From: Enterococcus alcedinis
GTDB lineage: Bacteria > Bacillota > Bacilli > Lactobacillales > Enterococcaceae
Direction of reading: 5' to 3'
NCBI RefSeq assembly: GCF_014635985.1
Contig: NZ_BMDT01000001.1
Coordinates: 93,293 to 157,292 of the forward strand
Length of the DNA: 64,000 nt
The notes under the pieces are model-generated. The model saw only the letters and a list, made by a program, of their open reading frames with translations, was not told the origin of the DNA and ran no database searches. Shown piece after piece: positions 43,896 through 54,525 of this stretch. Each line of letters begins with the position of its first letter. Position 1 is the first letter of the stretch. A program made the translations under genes and the position numbers.

Positions 43896-46655
43896 ATGAA
43901 TCAAACCTATGCGATTGTGGATATTGAAACGACTGGAACAAATCCGAAAATGGATCGTATTATCCAGTTTGGATGTGTCTTAGTTGAGAACAATGAAATC
44001 GTTGGACGATTTTCAACGGACATCAATCCAGGGCAAGCTATCTCCAAGCAAATCCAAAGCTTGACTCAAATATCGAATCGACAAGTGAAGAAAGCTCCTT
44101 TCTTTGAAGATGTTGCAACAACAATTTATAACTTATTAGAGGACACTCATTTTGTTGCTCATAATATTCACTTTGATTACCATTTTTTAAATCAAGAATT
44201 AATACGTTGTGGTTTACCAGCCTTGACAATTCCAGGTATCGATACAGTAGAGTTGGCTCAGATTTTTTTACCGACTGAAGCGAGTTTTCGTTTAAATGAT
44301 TTAGCAGAGAGTTTAGGGATCGAGCATGAAAATCCCCACCAAGCAGCGAGTGATGCCGAAGTAACAGCGATGCTATTGCTAGAAATTGAAAGACGAGCAA
44401 GAACACTACCGATTGCTACGATTCAAAAAATTGCACTATTAAGCTCAGAAACAAGCTATCAAACGAGCCAATATATCCAAAATTTAAATAACCAAATGAA
44501 ACAATCACCACAAAAAATACCAGATAATTCCATGGTTGTAGCCGGTGTTGTTCTTAAGAAAAAAGAGATTGCTACTTATCAAGCACCCCTTTATGCATTC
44601 GAGTATCCAACAACGAAAAAAGGAAAAGAACAACTTTTTAAAGAAGTTTTGGACTATCGACGGGCGCAAAGTAAGTTGATGAATTTAATTCATCGACATG
44701 CAACAACTACCGATGATAAGTCGATTTTAATTGAGGCATCTACAGGTACTGGGAAAACGATTGGTTATTTATTACCAGCTAGTTATTTAGCAACGCCAGA
44801 AAATCCAGTCATTATTAGCACGGCTTCAATCTTATTACAAAATCAACTACTAAAAAAAGACATTCCACAATTAAATCAATTGCTAGATCATTCGATTCAA
44901 GCGACTGTGATTAAAGGGAAAAGTCATTACATTGATTTACAGCGATTCCATGCAACCTTACTAGAACCGATGAAACAAAAACAGTATCGTCTCTATCAAA
45001 TGCGGATACTTGTATGGTTAACACAAACGGAGACAGGTGATTTTAGCGAGCTGAATTTGACGAGTCTCAATCATTTGTTTTTTGAAGAGGTTAAGCACAG
45101 GGGGTTGAATTATTTAACTGCTAATCAGCCTTTTTATCAAGAAGATTTCTTGCGACATTTACAATTGAAAATGCAACAGAGTAATTTTTTAATTGTAAAT
45201 CATGCCTTCTTAGCGCAGGAAACGCAACGAGAGGAATTGGCCTTGCCAATGAGTGATTTACTAATTATCGATGAAGCCCATCACTTACCTGAAATAATGG
45301 AGCAAGTGACTAATCAATTTTTTGATACCGAGTCTTTTCAAAGGAAAATCCGTCATTTACGTGAAGAAAATCAATTGTTCGATCAATTAGAAGAAATGTT
45401 TGAAAATGACATTGATGCTCGTCATCTATTGGAGTTGTATCAAGAGGAATTATTAGGGATTATTGATTTACAAGAAGAAATCCTTGCAGAAGTACTTATC
45501 GATCAACCAGTCAAACAAGAAATCATAATTGAAGAAGAACAAATGCGTCTATCCGTACGCGGAGAGCGTAGTTGCAAAAAATTATTCTTATATTACGAGG
45601 AAACACTAGTAATTCAAAATCAGATTGCAAAACTTTGTCTACAAAGAAAAGATCAATGGTTGAATCGAGAGCAAATTGTTTACGGTGAGCTACTAGCGTT
45701 ATTTGAATCGATCGAAGTCCAAGTGAAAGTTGTTAGACAATGGTTGCTGAACTGGGGAGCGCAATTGATCCATAAAATTTATCCTTATGGAAATCAACAA
45801 AGTGGACGACTACAGATTATTGACTTATCAGCCGCTATTTTGCCGAATACCACATGGTATGAGCGTTACAAAAAAGTTATACTCGTAGGGGGGACATTAA
45901 AGGTTCCTAGTCAAGCGAATTATTTTGCCAATCGCTTAGGCATTCCAGAAACGCCATTAAAAGTCATTCCATCTCCTTTTGATTATCAAAATCAGGCACG
46001 ATTATTGGTCTTGGACGAAGTGATTGATATTAAAGAGATGTCTACATTTGAGTACTCGAAGTTTATTGCCAAAAATTTGCGTAGTATCTTAGAAGAAATC
46101 GAGCACTCGACATTGGTCTTATTTACCTCACACGAAATATTGCAAAAGGTTTACCATCAATTACAAATGGATTTTCTTGAAAATGGACGTGAGATTATGG
46201 CCCAAGGAATCGGAGGTAGTCGAGAAAAGCTTTTAAAACGTTTCCGTCATACAAAAGGGGCTATTCTCTTTGGGGCAGACAGTTTTTGGGAAGGTGTGGA
46301 TTTACCTGGGGAAACATTGCAATTATTAATTGTGACACGTCTTCCTTTCGAACATCCAGATCGACCTTTGATTGAGGCGAAAGCACGCTACGCTCAGATA
46401 CAAGGCTTTAATTATTTCAGACAAGAGTCACTTCCGAAGACCTCTTTGCGCTTACGTCAAGGATTAGGACGTTTAATTCGTTCGGAAAATGATCGTGGCG
46501 TGATGATTGTGCTCGATCACCGGCTTGTTCATGCTTCTTACGGTAAGCAAATACAAAAAAGTTTACCAAAGCATTTACCAATTGCTGCCTTGCCATTACA
46601 AGAAATCGTACAAGAAACGCGAACCTTTTTTGAAAAAAACACCATTAAACAATGA
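43896..46655 (+). CDS. dinG: DinG-type helicase with N-terminal DEDD exonuclease domain
   Basis: A 919-residue fusion typical of Firmicutes DinG. A DnaQ-like 3'-5' exonuclease domain (about residues 1-165) has VDIETTGT and HNIHFDYHFL plus the later HQAASDAE. The XPD-like helicase part has STGTGKT (282-288) and DEAH (459-462), with the final LRQGLGRLIRS motif VI. The iron-sulfur cysteines of E. coli DinG are not visible in the expected region, as in other Gram-positive members. Role: DNA repair or exonuclease. ATG 43896 has GGGGAG upstream. It leads the conserved block with ypmB-like, aspB and asnS genes. Confidence 0.93.
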   Translation: MNQTYAIVDIETTGTNPKMDRIIQFGCVLVENNEIVGRFSTDINPGQAISKQIQSLTQISNRQVKKAPFFEDVATTIYNLLEDTHFVAHNIHFDYHFLNQELIRCGLPALTIPGIDTVELAQIFLPTEASFRLNDLAESLGIEHENPHQAASDAEVTAMLLLEIERRARTLPIATIQKIALLSSETSYQTSQYIQNLNNQMKQSPQKIPDNSMVVAGVVLKKKEIATYQAPLYAFEYPTTKKGKEQLFKEVLDYRRAQSKLMNLIHRHATTTDDKSILIEASTGTGKTIGYLLPASYLATPENPVIISTASILLQNQLLKKDIPQLNQLLDHSIQATVIKGKSHYIDLQRFHATLLEPMKQKQYRLYQMRILVWLTQTETGDFSELNLTSLNHLFFEEVKHRGLNYLTANQPFYQEDFLRHLQLKMQQSNFLIVNHAFLAQETQREELALPMSDLLIIDEAHHLPEIMEQVTNQFFDTESFQRKIRHLREENQLFDQLEEMFENDIDARHLLELYQEELLGIIDLQEEILAEVLIDQPVKQEIIIEEEQMRLSVRGERSCKKLFLYYEETLVIQNQIAKLCLQRKDQWLNREQIVYGELLALFESIEVQVKVVRQWLLNWGAQLIHKIYPYGNQQSGRLQIIDLSAAILPNTTWYERYKKVILVGGTLKVPSQANYFANRLGIPETPLKVIPSPFDYQNQARLLVLDEVIDIKEMSTFEYSKFIAKNLRSILEEIEHSTLVLFTSHEILQKVYHQLQMDFLENGREIMAQGIGGSREKLLKRFRHTKGAILFGADSFWEGVDLPGETLQLLIVTRLPFEHPDRPLIEAKARYAQIQGFNYFRQESLPKTSLRLRQGLGRLIRSENDRGVMIVLDHRLVHASYGKQIQKSLPKHLPIAALPLQEIVQETRTFFEKNTIKQ

Positions 46656-46684
46656 ATAATTTTTTAAGTATAATGAAAAGAGTC

Positions 46685-46693
46685 TGTTATAAT
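46685..46693 (+). promoter_or_regulatory. Extended -10 promoter before the ypmB-like gene
   Basis: TGTTATAAT is a perfect TGn-TATAAT between dinG and the next gene. No -35 was recognised. Confidence 0.5.
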
Positions 46694-46718
46694 AGACGCA
46701 GTAAGGAAGTGACGATAG

Positions 46719-47222
46719 ATGAGTCAAAGTGATTCAAAAGAAAAAAAAGCAGTGCTAGGATTATTTATTACAATTGTTGGTTTATTATTAATTATTTTGA
46801 TTACGTCACTTGGTTATATTCGAGCATCACGGCCGATGCGACAAGCAAGGGCCGAGGCGATTGAACTAGCCAATCAACACGTTAAGCTCGCATCTGTTGA
46901 TCAATTTTATTGGTTTACCCGAGAAGCGACTTATTTTAGCTTAGTTGGTGAAGATGCTAAAGGTCAAGAAATTGTGGTAATTATTCCCAAGAGTGGTGAA
47001 GAAATCTTGATAAAAAAACAAGAGGAAGGCATTACTGAAGAGGAAGCAAAAGGAATTGTTCGAACCGAATTTCCAAATGAACGAATAAAAAAAGTGACAT
47101 TAGGTATGTATCAAGAGCAAATCGTCTGGGAAGTTATGACTAAAGTCTCAGAAGAAGAACATTATTATTTATTAGCTTTTAGCGATGGCGCTTTAATTAA
47201 GAGCATCCCATCGATAGAATAA
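46719..47222 (+). CDS. YpmB-like membrane-anchored protein (DUF5590)
   Basis: A 167-residue protein with a short cytosolic N-terminus, one membrane helix (about residues 12-33) and an extracytoplasmic domain of PepSY-like repeats (EAIELANQHV, then ITEEEAKGIVRTEFP). It matches YpmB by size, layout and position between dinG and aspB. Its function is unknown; an extracellular regulatory or inhibitor role has been suggested for PepSY-like domains. GGAAGTGA precedes the ATG. It likely forms an operon with aspB, 28 bases downstream. Confidence 0.82.
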   Translation: MSQSDSKEKKAVLGLFITIVGLLLIILITSLGYIRASRPMRQARAEAIELANQHVKLASVDQFYWFTREATYFSLVGEDAKGQEIVVIIPKSGEEILIKKQEEGITEEEAKGIVRTEFPNERIKKVTLGMYQEQIVWEVMTKVSEEEHYYLLAFSDGALIKSIPSIE

Positions 47223-47249
47223 TCGAAAAAATAGGGAGGATGGAATGAA

Positions 47250-48440
47250 ATGAAATTATCAAAACGAGCACAAAATTTAAAACCTTCAGTTACGTTAGCA
47301 GCGTCCGCAAAAGCCAAAGAATTAAAAGCACAAGGCTTAGATATCTTAAGTGTGACTTTAGGAGAACCTGATTTTTCGACACCTAAAAACATACAAGAGG
47401 CAGCAATTGCTGCTATTCAATCAGGGAAAGCAAGTTTTTATACACCAACAGCAGGAATCCCAGAGTTGCGCCAAGCGATTGTGGAGTATATTGAAAAATA
47501 TTACGGACTAACTTATACACCGGCGCAAACGCTTGTTACAGACGGAGCGAAATTTGCTCTTTATGCGTTATTCCAAGTGATTTTAGATGAAGGTGATGAG
47601 GTCATCATTCCAGTCCCTTATTGGGTAAGCTATGCAGAACAAGTGAGTCTTGCTGGTGGGACACCGATATTTGTGGAAGGGTTAGAAGCCAATCAGTTCA
47701 AAGTAACGGTGGACGATTTAGAACATGCTCGCACAACCAAAACACAAGCAGTTGTCTTAAATACACCATCCAATCCAACCGGTATGATTTATACGAAAGA
47801 CGAACTCCAAGCAATTGGGGAATGGGCTGTGGCGCATGATATTCTAATTGTAGCCGATGATATTTATGGTCGACTTGTATATGGTGATGCAGAATTCACC
47901 CCAATTGCCACAATTTCTGAGGCGATTCGTCAACAAACAATGATTATTAACGGGGTGTCAAAAACGTACTCAATGACGGGGTGGCGCATCGGTTTTGCCG
48001 TAGGTAATATTGAATTAATTAAAGCTATGACCGATATAGCTTCACAGGCAACAAGTAATCCGACAGCAGTTAGTCAATATGCGGCAGTTGAAGCTTTGAC
48101 TGGCCCTCAAGATTCCGTTGAAACGATGCGACAAGCATTTGAGGAGCGTTTAAACAAGCTCCATGCGCTTGTTGTTGAAATCCCTGGATTTACTTGTGCC
48201 AAACCACAAGGAGCCTTCTACCTGTTCCCAAACGTCAAAGAAGCCCTAGATATGTGTGGCTATACAGACGTGACAACCTTTACAGATGATTTATTAAATG
48301 AAGCGCACGTTGCTCTCGTCACAGGTGCCGGTTTTGGTGCTCCTGAGAATATCCGCATTAGTTATGCTAGTGATTGGGATACTTTAGAAGAAACTGTAAA
48401 AAGAATTAAAGCTTTTGTTGAAAAAAAGCGCCAAAAGTAA
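47250..48440 (+). CDS. aspB: Aspartate aminotransferase (class I PLP enzyme)
   Basis: A 396-residue PLP-dependent aminotransferase interconverting aspartate and 2-oxoglutarate with oxaloacetate and glutamate. The PLP lysine is K238 in VSKTYSMTGWRIG. The cofactor motif NTPSNPTG and the C-terminal substrate Arg (RISYA) are present. AGGGAGGATGG provides the ribosome site. It sits in the conserved dinG-ypmB-aspB-asnS order, supplying aspartate near asparaginyl-tRNA synthetase. Confidence 0.93.
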   Translation: MKLSKRAQNLKPSVTLAASAKAKELKAQGLDILSVTLGEPDFSTPKNIQEAAIAAIQSGKASFYTPTAGIPELRQAIVEYIEKYYGLTYTPAQTLVTDGAKFALYALFQVILDEGDEVIIPVPYWVSYAEQVSLAGGTPIFVEGLEANQFKVTVDDLEHARTTKTQAVVLNTPSNPTGMIYTKDELQAIGEWAVAHDILIVADDIYGRLVYGDAEFTPIATISEAIRQQTMIINGVSKTYSMTGWRIGFAVGNIELIKAMTDIASQATSNPTAVSQYAAVEALTGPQDSVETMRQAFEERLNKLHALVVEIPGFTCAKPQGAFYLFPNVKEALDMCGYTDVTTFTDDLLNEAHVALVTGAGFGAPENIRISYASDWDTLEETVKRIKAFVEKKRQK

Positions 48441-48486
48441 TACACTTTTAAAGGATGTTTAAGTTTACAGAAATGGAGAGATACAA

Positions 48487-49785
48487 GTGAAACAAATTCA
48501 AATTATTGATGCCAAACACCATGTTGGTGAAACAGTCCAAATTGGTGCATGGATCGCAAACAAGCGTTCAAGTGGGAAAATTGCTTTCTTACAACTAAGA
48601 GATGGGACAGCGTACTTCCAAGGAATTGTTGTAAAAAGTGAAGTAGGAGAAGAAGTTTTCCAAACAGCAAAAAACCTTCATCAAGAAACATCAGTATTAG
48701 TTACTGGTGAAATTCGTGAAGATAGCCGTTCGAAATTTGGTTACGAAATTGGAATTGAGAATATCGAAGTGGTTGGTGAAAGTAATGAATATCCGATTAC
48801 TCCAAAAGAGCATGGTACTGAATTCTTGATGGACCACCGTCATTTATGGTTACGTTCTTCAAGACAACATGCGATTATGCAAATCCGTAATGAAATTATT
48901 CGTGCGACGTATCAATTTTTCAATGATCGTCATTTCGTTAAAATCGATCCACCAATTTTGACAGGATCAGCGCCAGAAGGAACAACAGACTTATTTGAAA
49001 CGGATTATTTTGATCAAAAAGCGTATTTATCACAATCTGGTCAACTATACTTAGAAGCAGCAGCAATGGCTTTTGGTAAAGTCTTCTCATTTGGTCCAAC
49101 TTTCCGTGCAGAAAAGTCAAAAACACGTCGTCACTTAATTGAGTTTTGGATGATGGAACCTGAAATGGCTTTTACAACACAAGAAGAAAGCTTAGTTGTT
49201 CAAGAAGAATACGTAGCATTCCTTGTGCAATCTGTTTTAGATAACTGTGACTACGCATTAGATGTTTTAGGACGCGACCGTAGTGTACTTGAAAAATATA
49301 CGAACTTACCGTTCCCAAGAATTTCTTATGACGATGCAGTGAAAATGTTAAATGACAATGGCTTTGATGATATTACGTGGGGCGATGATTTTGGTTCACC
49401 GCACGAAACGTTTATTGCGAACTCATTTGATCAACCAGTCTTCATTTTAAACTATCCAAAAGCAATTAAACCATTCTACATGAAGCCACATCCAACACGT
49501 GAAGACGTTGTGATTTGTGCAGATATGATTGCGCCAGAAGGTTACGGTGAAATTATTGGTGGTTCAGAGCGTGCAACGGACTATCAATATGTCTTAGAAG
49601 AAATTCGTCGCTTTGGTTTAGATGAAAAAGAATATGAATGGTATCTAGATTTACGTAAATACGGTTCTGTTCCTCATTCTGGCTTTGGTTTAGGCTTAGA
49701 ACGTGCTGTAACGTGGATTTCAGGTATTGAACACGTTCGTGAAGCAAGTCCATTCCCGCGCTTGTTAAACCGCTTGTATCCATAA
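48487..49785 (+). CDS. asnS: Asparaginyl-tRNA synthetase
   Basis: A 432-residue class IIb synthetase. An N-terminal OB-fold anticodon-binding domain (about 15-100) contains [13 protein letters not shown]. The catalytic core has motif 2 [19 protein letters not shown] and motif 3 [10 protein letters not shown]. The start is GTG 48487, with TGGAGAG upstream. There is no T-box in the short gap behind aspB. A terminator follows. Confidence 0.96.
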   Translation: MKQIQIIDAKHHVGETVQIGAWIANKRSSGKIAFLQLRDGTAYFQGIVVKSEVGEEVFQTAKNLHQETSVLVTGEIREDSRSKFGYEIGIENIEVVGESNEYPITPKEHGTEFLMDHRHLWLRSSRQHAIMQIRNEIIRATYQFFNDRHFVKIDPPILTGSAPEGTTDLFETDYFDQKAYLSQSGQLYLEAAAMAFGKVFSFGPTFRAEKSKTRRHLIEFWMMEPEMAFTTQEESLVVQEEYVAFLVQSVLDNCDYALDVLGRDRSVLEKYTNLPFPRISYDDAVKMLNDNGFDDITWGDDFGSPHETFIANSFDQPVFILNYPKAIKPFYMKPHPTREDVVICADMIAPEGYGEIIGGSERATDYQYVLEEIRRFGLDEKEYEWYLDLRKYGSVPHSGFGLGLERAVTWISGIEHVREASPFPRLLNRLYP

Positions 49786-49796
49786 TTAGACTTAAT

Positions 49797-49838
49797 AGTG
49801 TTGATGAAGGCTTTTTGGCCCGATTCAACACTTTTTAT
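49797..49838 (+). terminator. Terminator after asnS
   Basis: AGTGTTGA (49797-49804) pairs with TCAACACT (49825-49832), and TTTTATTT follows. Confidence 0.85.
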
Positions 49839-49888
49839 TTTGAGTGATGTTATTGAAAGAATTTACGGAATTTTCAGATAACTAAAAC

Positions 49889-49917
49889 TTGTGTTTGTAG
49901 GTCATACATGTTATAAA
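49889..49917 (+). promoter_or_regulatory. Promoter of the 73-residue gene
   Basis: TTGTGT (49889-49894) and TATAAA (49912-49917) are 17 bases apart. TG is also present before the -10 box. Confidence 0.55.
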
Positions 49918-49960
49918 TATTAAAACCAATATTTTTGAAAAATACTAGGAGGCTGCTATT

Positions 49961-50182
49961 ATGATACAAGAATTAGTTGTTGGGAAAAGTTACGAAATAC
50001 AAACCAAAAATTTTCATCGTTCCTTTGTAGGGAAAATTATCGATTTATCTAAAGAACGCATTTTAGTTGAAATTGAGCAGTTATCTTTGATTGATAGTGA
50101 AAATTTTGCAGTACATGCGCAAGTTGAAGTCGAACGCTTGGATATAAAACGCCAATTAGAAGATGATTATTTTTTTAGTTAA
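49961..50182 (+). CDS. Small hypothetical protein, beta-rich
   Basis: A 73-residue acidic protein with a short barrel-like pattern (VGKSYEIQTKNFHRSFVGKI, then ILVEIEQL), reminiscent of small KOW/DUF2187-like regulators. I do not assign a family with confidence. AGGAGG precedes the ATG and it has its own promoter and terminator, so it is very likely expressed. It stands between the asnS block and the envelope genes with no clear partner. Confidence 0.68.
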   Translation: MIQELVVGKSYEIQTKNFHRSFVGKIIDLSKERILVEIEQLSLIDSENFAVHAQVEVERLDIKRQLEDDYFFS

Positions 50183-50192
50183 TAAAATGTGA

Positions 50193-50243
50193 ACCATTAA
50201 GTTTAGAAACTCTGAAAGGGTGGAAGGCTTAATGGTATTTTTA
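50193..50243 (+). terminator. Terminator after the 73-residue gene
   Basis: ACCATTAAG (50193-50201) pairs with CTTAATGGT (50228-50236), followed by ATTTTTATT. Confidence 0.75.
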
Positions 50244-50378
50244 TTCGAAATAAAAGATGTGATGTTATTTTAAATAAAATGAAGAAACTGTTTTCCTTTT
50301 ATTAATATTTGATGACATTTCCAACAATTCCTCAACTTTATGTTATAGTTTTCTTTATAGCGAACAATCTAGAAAGTA

Positions 50379-52241
50379 GTGAATAATGTGTTTTTTATGA
50401 TAGTTATATTATTTATTTTATTATGGCGTTATCTTGTGAAACAGAGAAAATCGAAGAAGAGTACATTTTTTTTCGTGAGTTTTTTCGCAGTATTAATGAG
50501 TTCTGTGGCAACGTTAATTCTTTGGCGATCGTTCGGGAGAAGACTACTGAATATTCCCGCACTATTGATTCCTTTCACTAATGATAATTTAAGCAATACG
50601 GTCTTGTCTTTAATTGCTGCGGGGACGACTCTACTGTTTATATTCAGTATAGATTTTCTTGTCTCACGAGAGTATTTGTTGAAAAAATCAAAGATAAAAA
50701 TATATCAATGGATTCTATTTGCCATATCAGGACTTTTGATTTTCTTAGCAATATTATTATATATGAGCAGTACGTGGGCAATGGTGACATTTAACAATGT
50801 GACTTTTGATCAAATGATGTATTTGTTTAGCCAACCACTTACCGGGACAGATCCCCGCCAAATTATTGAATACTTGGTAAATCCATTATTAACTACGATT
50901 TTTTATACCATGCTGATTTTGACATCTTGCTACGTAGTTTTGTTTTATCGAATTTCTTTAAAGAGGAGAGAGAGTAAGAAACGTTTAGATCCTAGTTTTG
51001 TTATTTTATTTTTCCTGAGTGTTATATCTGTTGGAGGAAGTGTCGTATTAAGTGTTAATGAAATCGGTTATGAGGACATTAAAGCCTATTATTTCGAAGA
51101 CTCAAAACTCTATAATCAATATTATATAAAACCCGAGGAGTCGACGTACGTTTTCCCTGAAAAAAAGCGGAACCTAATCTATATCTTCTTAGAGTCACTG
51201 GAAAGTAGCTACACTTCCAAGGAGTTGGGAGGGGTAAAAGATGAGAACTTAATTCCGAACCTTACCAACATGGCGTTAGATAAAGGGGTCCATTTTTCAA
51301 ATGGGGAATATTTAGGAGGAATGCTACCTATCCCGGGTGCAAGTCACACAGCAAGTGCAATGGTTGCACAAACAGCAGGAATCCCATTAAAAACTGCTAG
51401 TGGCGTAAATTTACACGTCAATAATTATGGTAAGGATGGGGAAACCTTTCTACCTGGCGCGTATTCATTAGGAGAGATATTAGAAACAGAAGGATACAAT
51501 CAAGTGTTATTCTTTGGATCGGACGCTGCTTTTGCAGGTAGGGATAAGTACTTTCAACAACATGGAAATTATGAAATAAGAGACTATAACTGGGCAAAAG
51601 AAAAAAAATTAATTCCCGAAGATTATAAAGTTTGGTGGGGGTATGAAGATGCAAAAATGTTTGAATTTGCTAAGGAAACGTTAAGAGAATTGGGAAGTCA
51701 ATCAGAGCCGTTTAATTTCACTTTATTGACTGCGGATACGCATTTTGAAGACGGTTATTTAGATGAAAGCACACCCAACATATTTGACGATCAATATAGT
51801 AACGTGATTCATAATAGCGATCAGCAAATACTGTCGTTTATTGAATGGATTGAGACACAATCATTTTATGAAGACACGACAATTGTTGTCGTGGGAGATC
51901 ACTTGACTATGGACAAAGACTTTATGCGAGATACTCCAGAAAGCTATCAGAGAACGATTTATAATCTTTTTCTAAATACAGGCTATCCCACCGGTATAGA
52001 AACAAATCGCTTGTTTTCAGCTGTAGATATGCTACCGACCACACTATCAGCAATGGGTGTTGAGTTATCAAATAATCGCTTAGGTTTAGGGGTTGATTTG
52101 TTCTCAGAAGAAGATTCCATGATTGAAAGTTTGGGATATGATGCTTTTTATACAGAACTAATGAAACGCTCTACTTTTTATGAAAGAAATTTCATGAAAG
52201 GGACAGATTTAAAGCAAATTTTAAACAATCAAGCGAAATAA
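50379..52241 (+). CDS. LTA synthase / MdoB-like membrane phosphoglycerol transferase
   Basis: A 620-residue protein with five to six N-terminal helices (to about residue 225) and an extracytoplasmic sulfatase-like domain. Likely metal or catalytic residues are E272 (LESLES), T324 in GASHTASAM, and D507-H508 in VVGDHL. The GASHT nucleophile region is closer to MdoB/OpgB phosphoglycerol transferase than to LtaS. It probably transfers glycerophosphate, or a related group, from phosphatidylglycerol to a surface polymer (inference). The GTG start at 50379 has no strong ribosome site, so the start is uncertain; an in-frame ATG lies 18 bases on. It stands just before the teichoic acid operon. Confidence 0.8.
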   Translation: MNNVFFMIVILFILLWRYLVKQRKSKKSTFFFVSFFAVLMSSVATLILWRSFGRRLLNIPALLIPFTNDNLSNTVLSLIAAGTTLLFIFSIDFLVSREYLLKKSKIKIYQWILFAISGLLIFLAILLYMSSTWAMVTFNNVTFDQMMYLFSQPLTGTDPRQIIEYLVNPLLTTIFYTMLILTSCYVVLFYRISLKRRESKKRLDPSFVILFFLSVISVGGSVVLSVNEIGYEDIKAYYFEDSKLYNQYYIKPEESTYVFPEKKRNLIYIFLESLESSYTSKELGGVKDENLIPNLTNMALDKGVHFSNGEYLGGMLPIPGASHTASAMVAQTAGIPLKTASGVNLHVNNYGKDGETFLPGAYSLGEILETEGYNQVLFFGSDAAFAGRDKYFQQHGNYEIRDYNWAKEKKLIPEDYKVWWGYEDAKMFEFAKETLRELGSQSEPFNFTLLTADTHFEDGYLDESTPNIFDDQYSNVIHNSDQQILSFIEWIETQSFYEDTTIVVVGDHLTMDKDFMRDTPESYQRTIYNLFLNTGYPTGIETNRLFSAVDMLPTTLSAMGVELSNNRLGLGVDLFSEEDSMIESLGYDAFYTELMKRSTFYERNFMKGTDLKQILNNQAK

Positions 52242-52282
52242 TGTAAAAAGACAGCAATTTTTTGAAAATAACGAAGTGAACT

Positions 52283-52311
52283 TTGCTTGTTTGGTATTTT
52301 TAGTGTAAAAT
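52283..52311 (+). promoter_or_regulatory. Promoter of the teichoic acid operon
   Basis: TTGCTT (52283-52288) and TAAAAT (52306-52311) are separated by 17 bases, 31 bases before the first start codon. Confidence 0.7.
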
Positions 52312-52342
52312 TTCTAGCAGAATGAAGATTAAAGGTGAATAA

Positions 52343-53401
52343 ATGATGAATCAAAAAAACAATATAAAAGTTAAGTTAACAATGGTAACGAAGCAGTATG
52401 ATTTGTATAAACGAAAATCAGATAAAGTGAAATCATTATTTAAATTTTCGCAAAAGAATGTTCCCCATTTTTGGGGATTAAAAGGGGTCAATTTAGAAGT
52501 CTATGCTGGAGAATCAGTGGGTTTAATTGGAATTAATGGTTCTGGTAAATCGACACTATCTAATATTTTGGCAGGAATTATCCCACAAACAACGGGTGAG
52601 ATGGTTATCGAAGGGGAAACATCAATAATCGCGATCAATGCGGGTCTAAAGCCGCAACTAACGGGAATTGAAAATATTCGTTTAAAGTGTTTAATGAATG
52701 GTTTTACGCATGAAAAAATTGACAGTATTATGGATGATGTTATTGCATTTGCAGACATAGGAGAGTTTATCAATCAACCAGTCAAGAATTATTCAAGTGG
52801 AATGCGCTCACGATTGGGATTTGCTATTGCTGTTCACCACGATCCAGATATATTGATTATTGATGAGGCATTGTCCGTAGGTGATGATACTTTTTATCAA
52901 AAATGTGTCGATCGAATCATGGAATTTAAAGCACAGGGAAAAACAATATTCTTTGTTTCTCATTCTTTAACTCAAATTGAAAAATTATGCGATAAAGTGG
53001 TTTGGATGCACTATGGCGATGTGCGAGAGTTTGGAGAAACAGCAGAAGTTGTTGATAAATATCGAAAGTTTATTGATTGGTTTCGAACAATATCAGCGGA
53101 AAGAAAAAAAGAATACCAAGATGAATTTAAAGAAAGACAGATGAATTTTAGTGTTGAGGCGATTGAAGAAATTATTGAGCGACAAGGCTTGGATGAGGCT
53201 GCAATCAAAGGCCCTGAAATTGGAACGATGTCTTTATTTACCAAAATATTTGTGGGTATTTTAGTGATGATGCTCTTTTTCTTTGGCACGTTGCATATTT
53301 CAAATAAATCATTCAAATCGTTATTTAGTCAAGAATCGTTACACGAACAAGTACAAACAATGTCGGTTTTACATGATGATTTGAATAATGAAGAAGGTTG
53401 A
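52343..53401 (+). CDS. tagH: Teichoic acid ABC exporter ATPase (TagH/TarH)
   Basis: A 352-residue ATPase of the TagGH polysaccharide exporter. Walker A GINGSGKS starts at residue 63, the signature is [13 protein letters not shown], and Walker B is [11 protein letters not shown]. After the ATPase domain (to about 240) there is a charged coiled stretch, a membrane helix (about 300-325) and a short outside tail. That layout is the long TagH type. It powers export of undecaprenyl-linked wall teichoic acid with TagG encoded 1.9 kb downstream. It is the first gene of the operon and overlaps the next by four bases. Confidence 0.92.
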   Translation: MMNQKNNIKVKLTMVTKQYDLYKRKSDKVKSLFKFSQKNVPHFWGLKGVNLEVYAGESVGLIGINGSGKSTLSNILAGIIPQTTGEMVIEGETSIIAINAGLKPQLTGIENIRLKCLMNGFTHEKIDSIMDDVIAFADIGEFINQPVKNYSSGMRSRLGFAIAVHHDPDILIIDEALSVGDDTFYQKCVDRIMEFKAQGKTIFFVSHSLTQIEKLCDKVVWMHYGDVREFGETAEVVDKYRKFIDWFRTISAERKKEYQDEFKERQMNFSVEAIEEIIERQGLDEAAIKGPEIGTMSLFTKIFVGILVMMLFFFGTLHISNKSFKSLFSQESLHEQVQTMSVLHDDLNNEEG

Positions 53402-54525
53402 TAGTTATTTTTAAGCAAATATATATGCGTCTTGTTGCGTCATATTCACAGATCCTTTCGATGTTTAAAATAAAAAATCGTGTCATTTATTTGATGAGTT
53501 TTCCTGACAATGATAAAGGTTTTATTGAAGAGCTAGGAAAACAAGTAGAAGTCATCGTACTCTATAAAAAAAAATGTAAAGCAGAAGTTCTGCGATTAAA
53601 AAAACAAGGGATCCGAGCTTACCCACTAGATCATGCGATTTATTTTGTTGTGAGAGTCATTCCATTACTAACACAAAGTCGGATAATTATTATTGATAAT
53701 TATTTTCCTGTTTTAGGTGCGTTAAAAAAAAGAAATCAAACCATTATTCAAATTTGGCATGCCATTGGTGCAATCAAAAAATTTGGCTTAGAAGATAAGC
53801 AAACGGTCTTCAAAACAACAACAGATATCACACGATACACACAAGTTTATCAAGCAATTGATAAATATGTGGTTGCCTCGAATAATATGGGGAAAGTTTT
53901 TGAACGTAGTTATGGAGCGAAAGAGGAGCAATTACTTTATTTTGGCTTACCACGTGCAGACCACTTAGCTCAACAAATCCAATGCCAAGTTGATAAGAAA
54001 CAGAAAAAACAAATCTTGTATGCTCCGACCTACCGTGAAGATCAAGAGGAGCTACCACCACTTGATTTAAAACGATTAGAAAAAGAATTATCAGATGAAT
54101 ATCACTTGATTATTAAGTTGCATCCACATATTCAACATTTAATGAAAAATAAACAAGATACAGATTTTATTACATGGCATCGCAGTGATCAAGGTTTAGA
54201 TGAACTCATTCAAAAGTCAGATGTTTTGATAACTGATTATTCATCTGTCGTATTTGATTACAGCTTATGGAACCCTTTAGCACCGATTATTTTCTTTTGG
54301 TACGATCAAGAAGAATATGATGAATTAATTGGAATCCAAAACGGATTATTAGACATGGAATTATTTATTCCTGCGAGGAATACAGCTGAAATAATCGAAC
54401 AATTGATGAACCCAAAAGTAATGGTATCAGAAACGTTAAATAAAACATGGAACAGTTACAATGATGGGGCGTCAACACAACGTTTGATTGATTATATTTT
54501 AGAAATACTAGGAGAAACAAAATGA
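53398..54525 (+). CDS. CDP-glycerol:glycerophosphotransferase family protein (TagB-like)
   Basis: A 375-residue peripheral membrane enzyme. The family motifs are [37 protein letters not shown] and [12 protein letters not shown]. TagB adds the first glycerophosphate to the ManNAc-GlcNAc linkage unit, and its position next to tagA fits that primase role. A TagF-like polymerase is less likely given the short length. It starts at TTG 53398, overlapping the stop of tagH, with a GAAGAAGG stretch upstream. It overlaps tagA by four bases (ATGA). Confidence 0.85.
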   Translation: MIVIFKQIYMRLVASYSQILSMFKIKNRVIYLMSFPDNDKGFIEELGKQVEVIVLYKKKCKAEVLRLKKQGIRAYPLDHAIYFVVRVIPLLTQSRIIIIDNYFPVLGALKKRNQTIIQIWHAIGAIKKFGLEDKQTVFKTTTDITRYTQVYQAIDKYVVASNNMGKVFERSYGAKEEQLLYFGLPRADHLAQQIQCQVDKKQKKQILYAPTYREDQEELPPLDLKRLEKELSDEYHLIIKLHPHIQHLMKNKQDTDFITWHRSDQGLDELIQKSDVLITDYSSVVFDYSLWNPLAPIIFFWYDQEEYDELIGIQNGLLDMELFIPARNTAEIIEQLMNPKVMVSETLNKTWNSYNDGASTQRLIDYILEILGETK

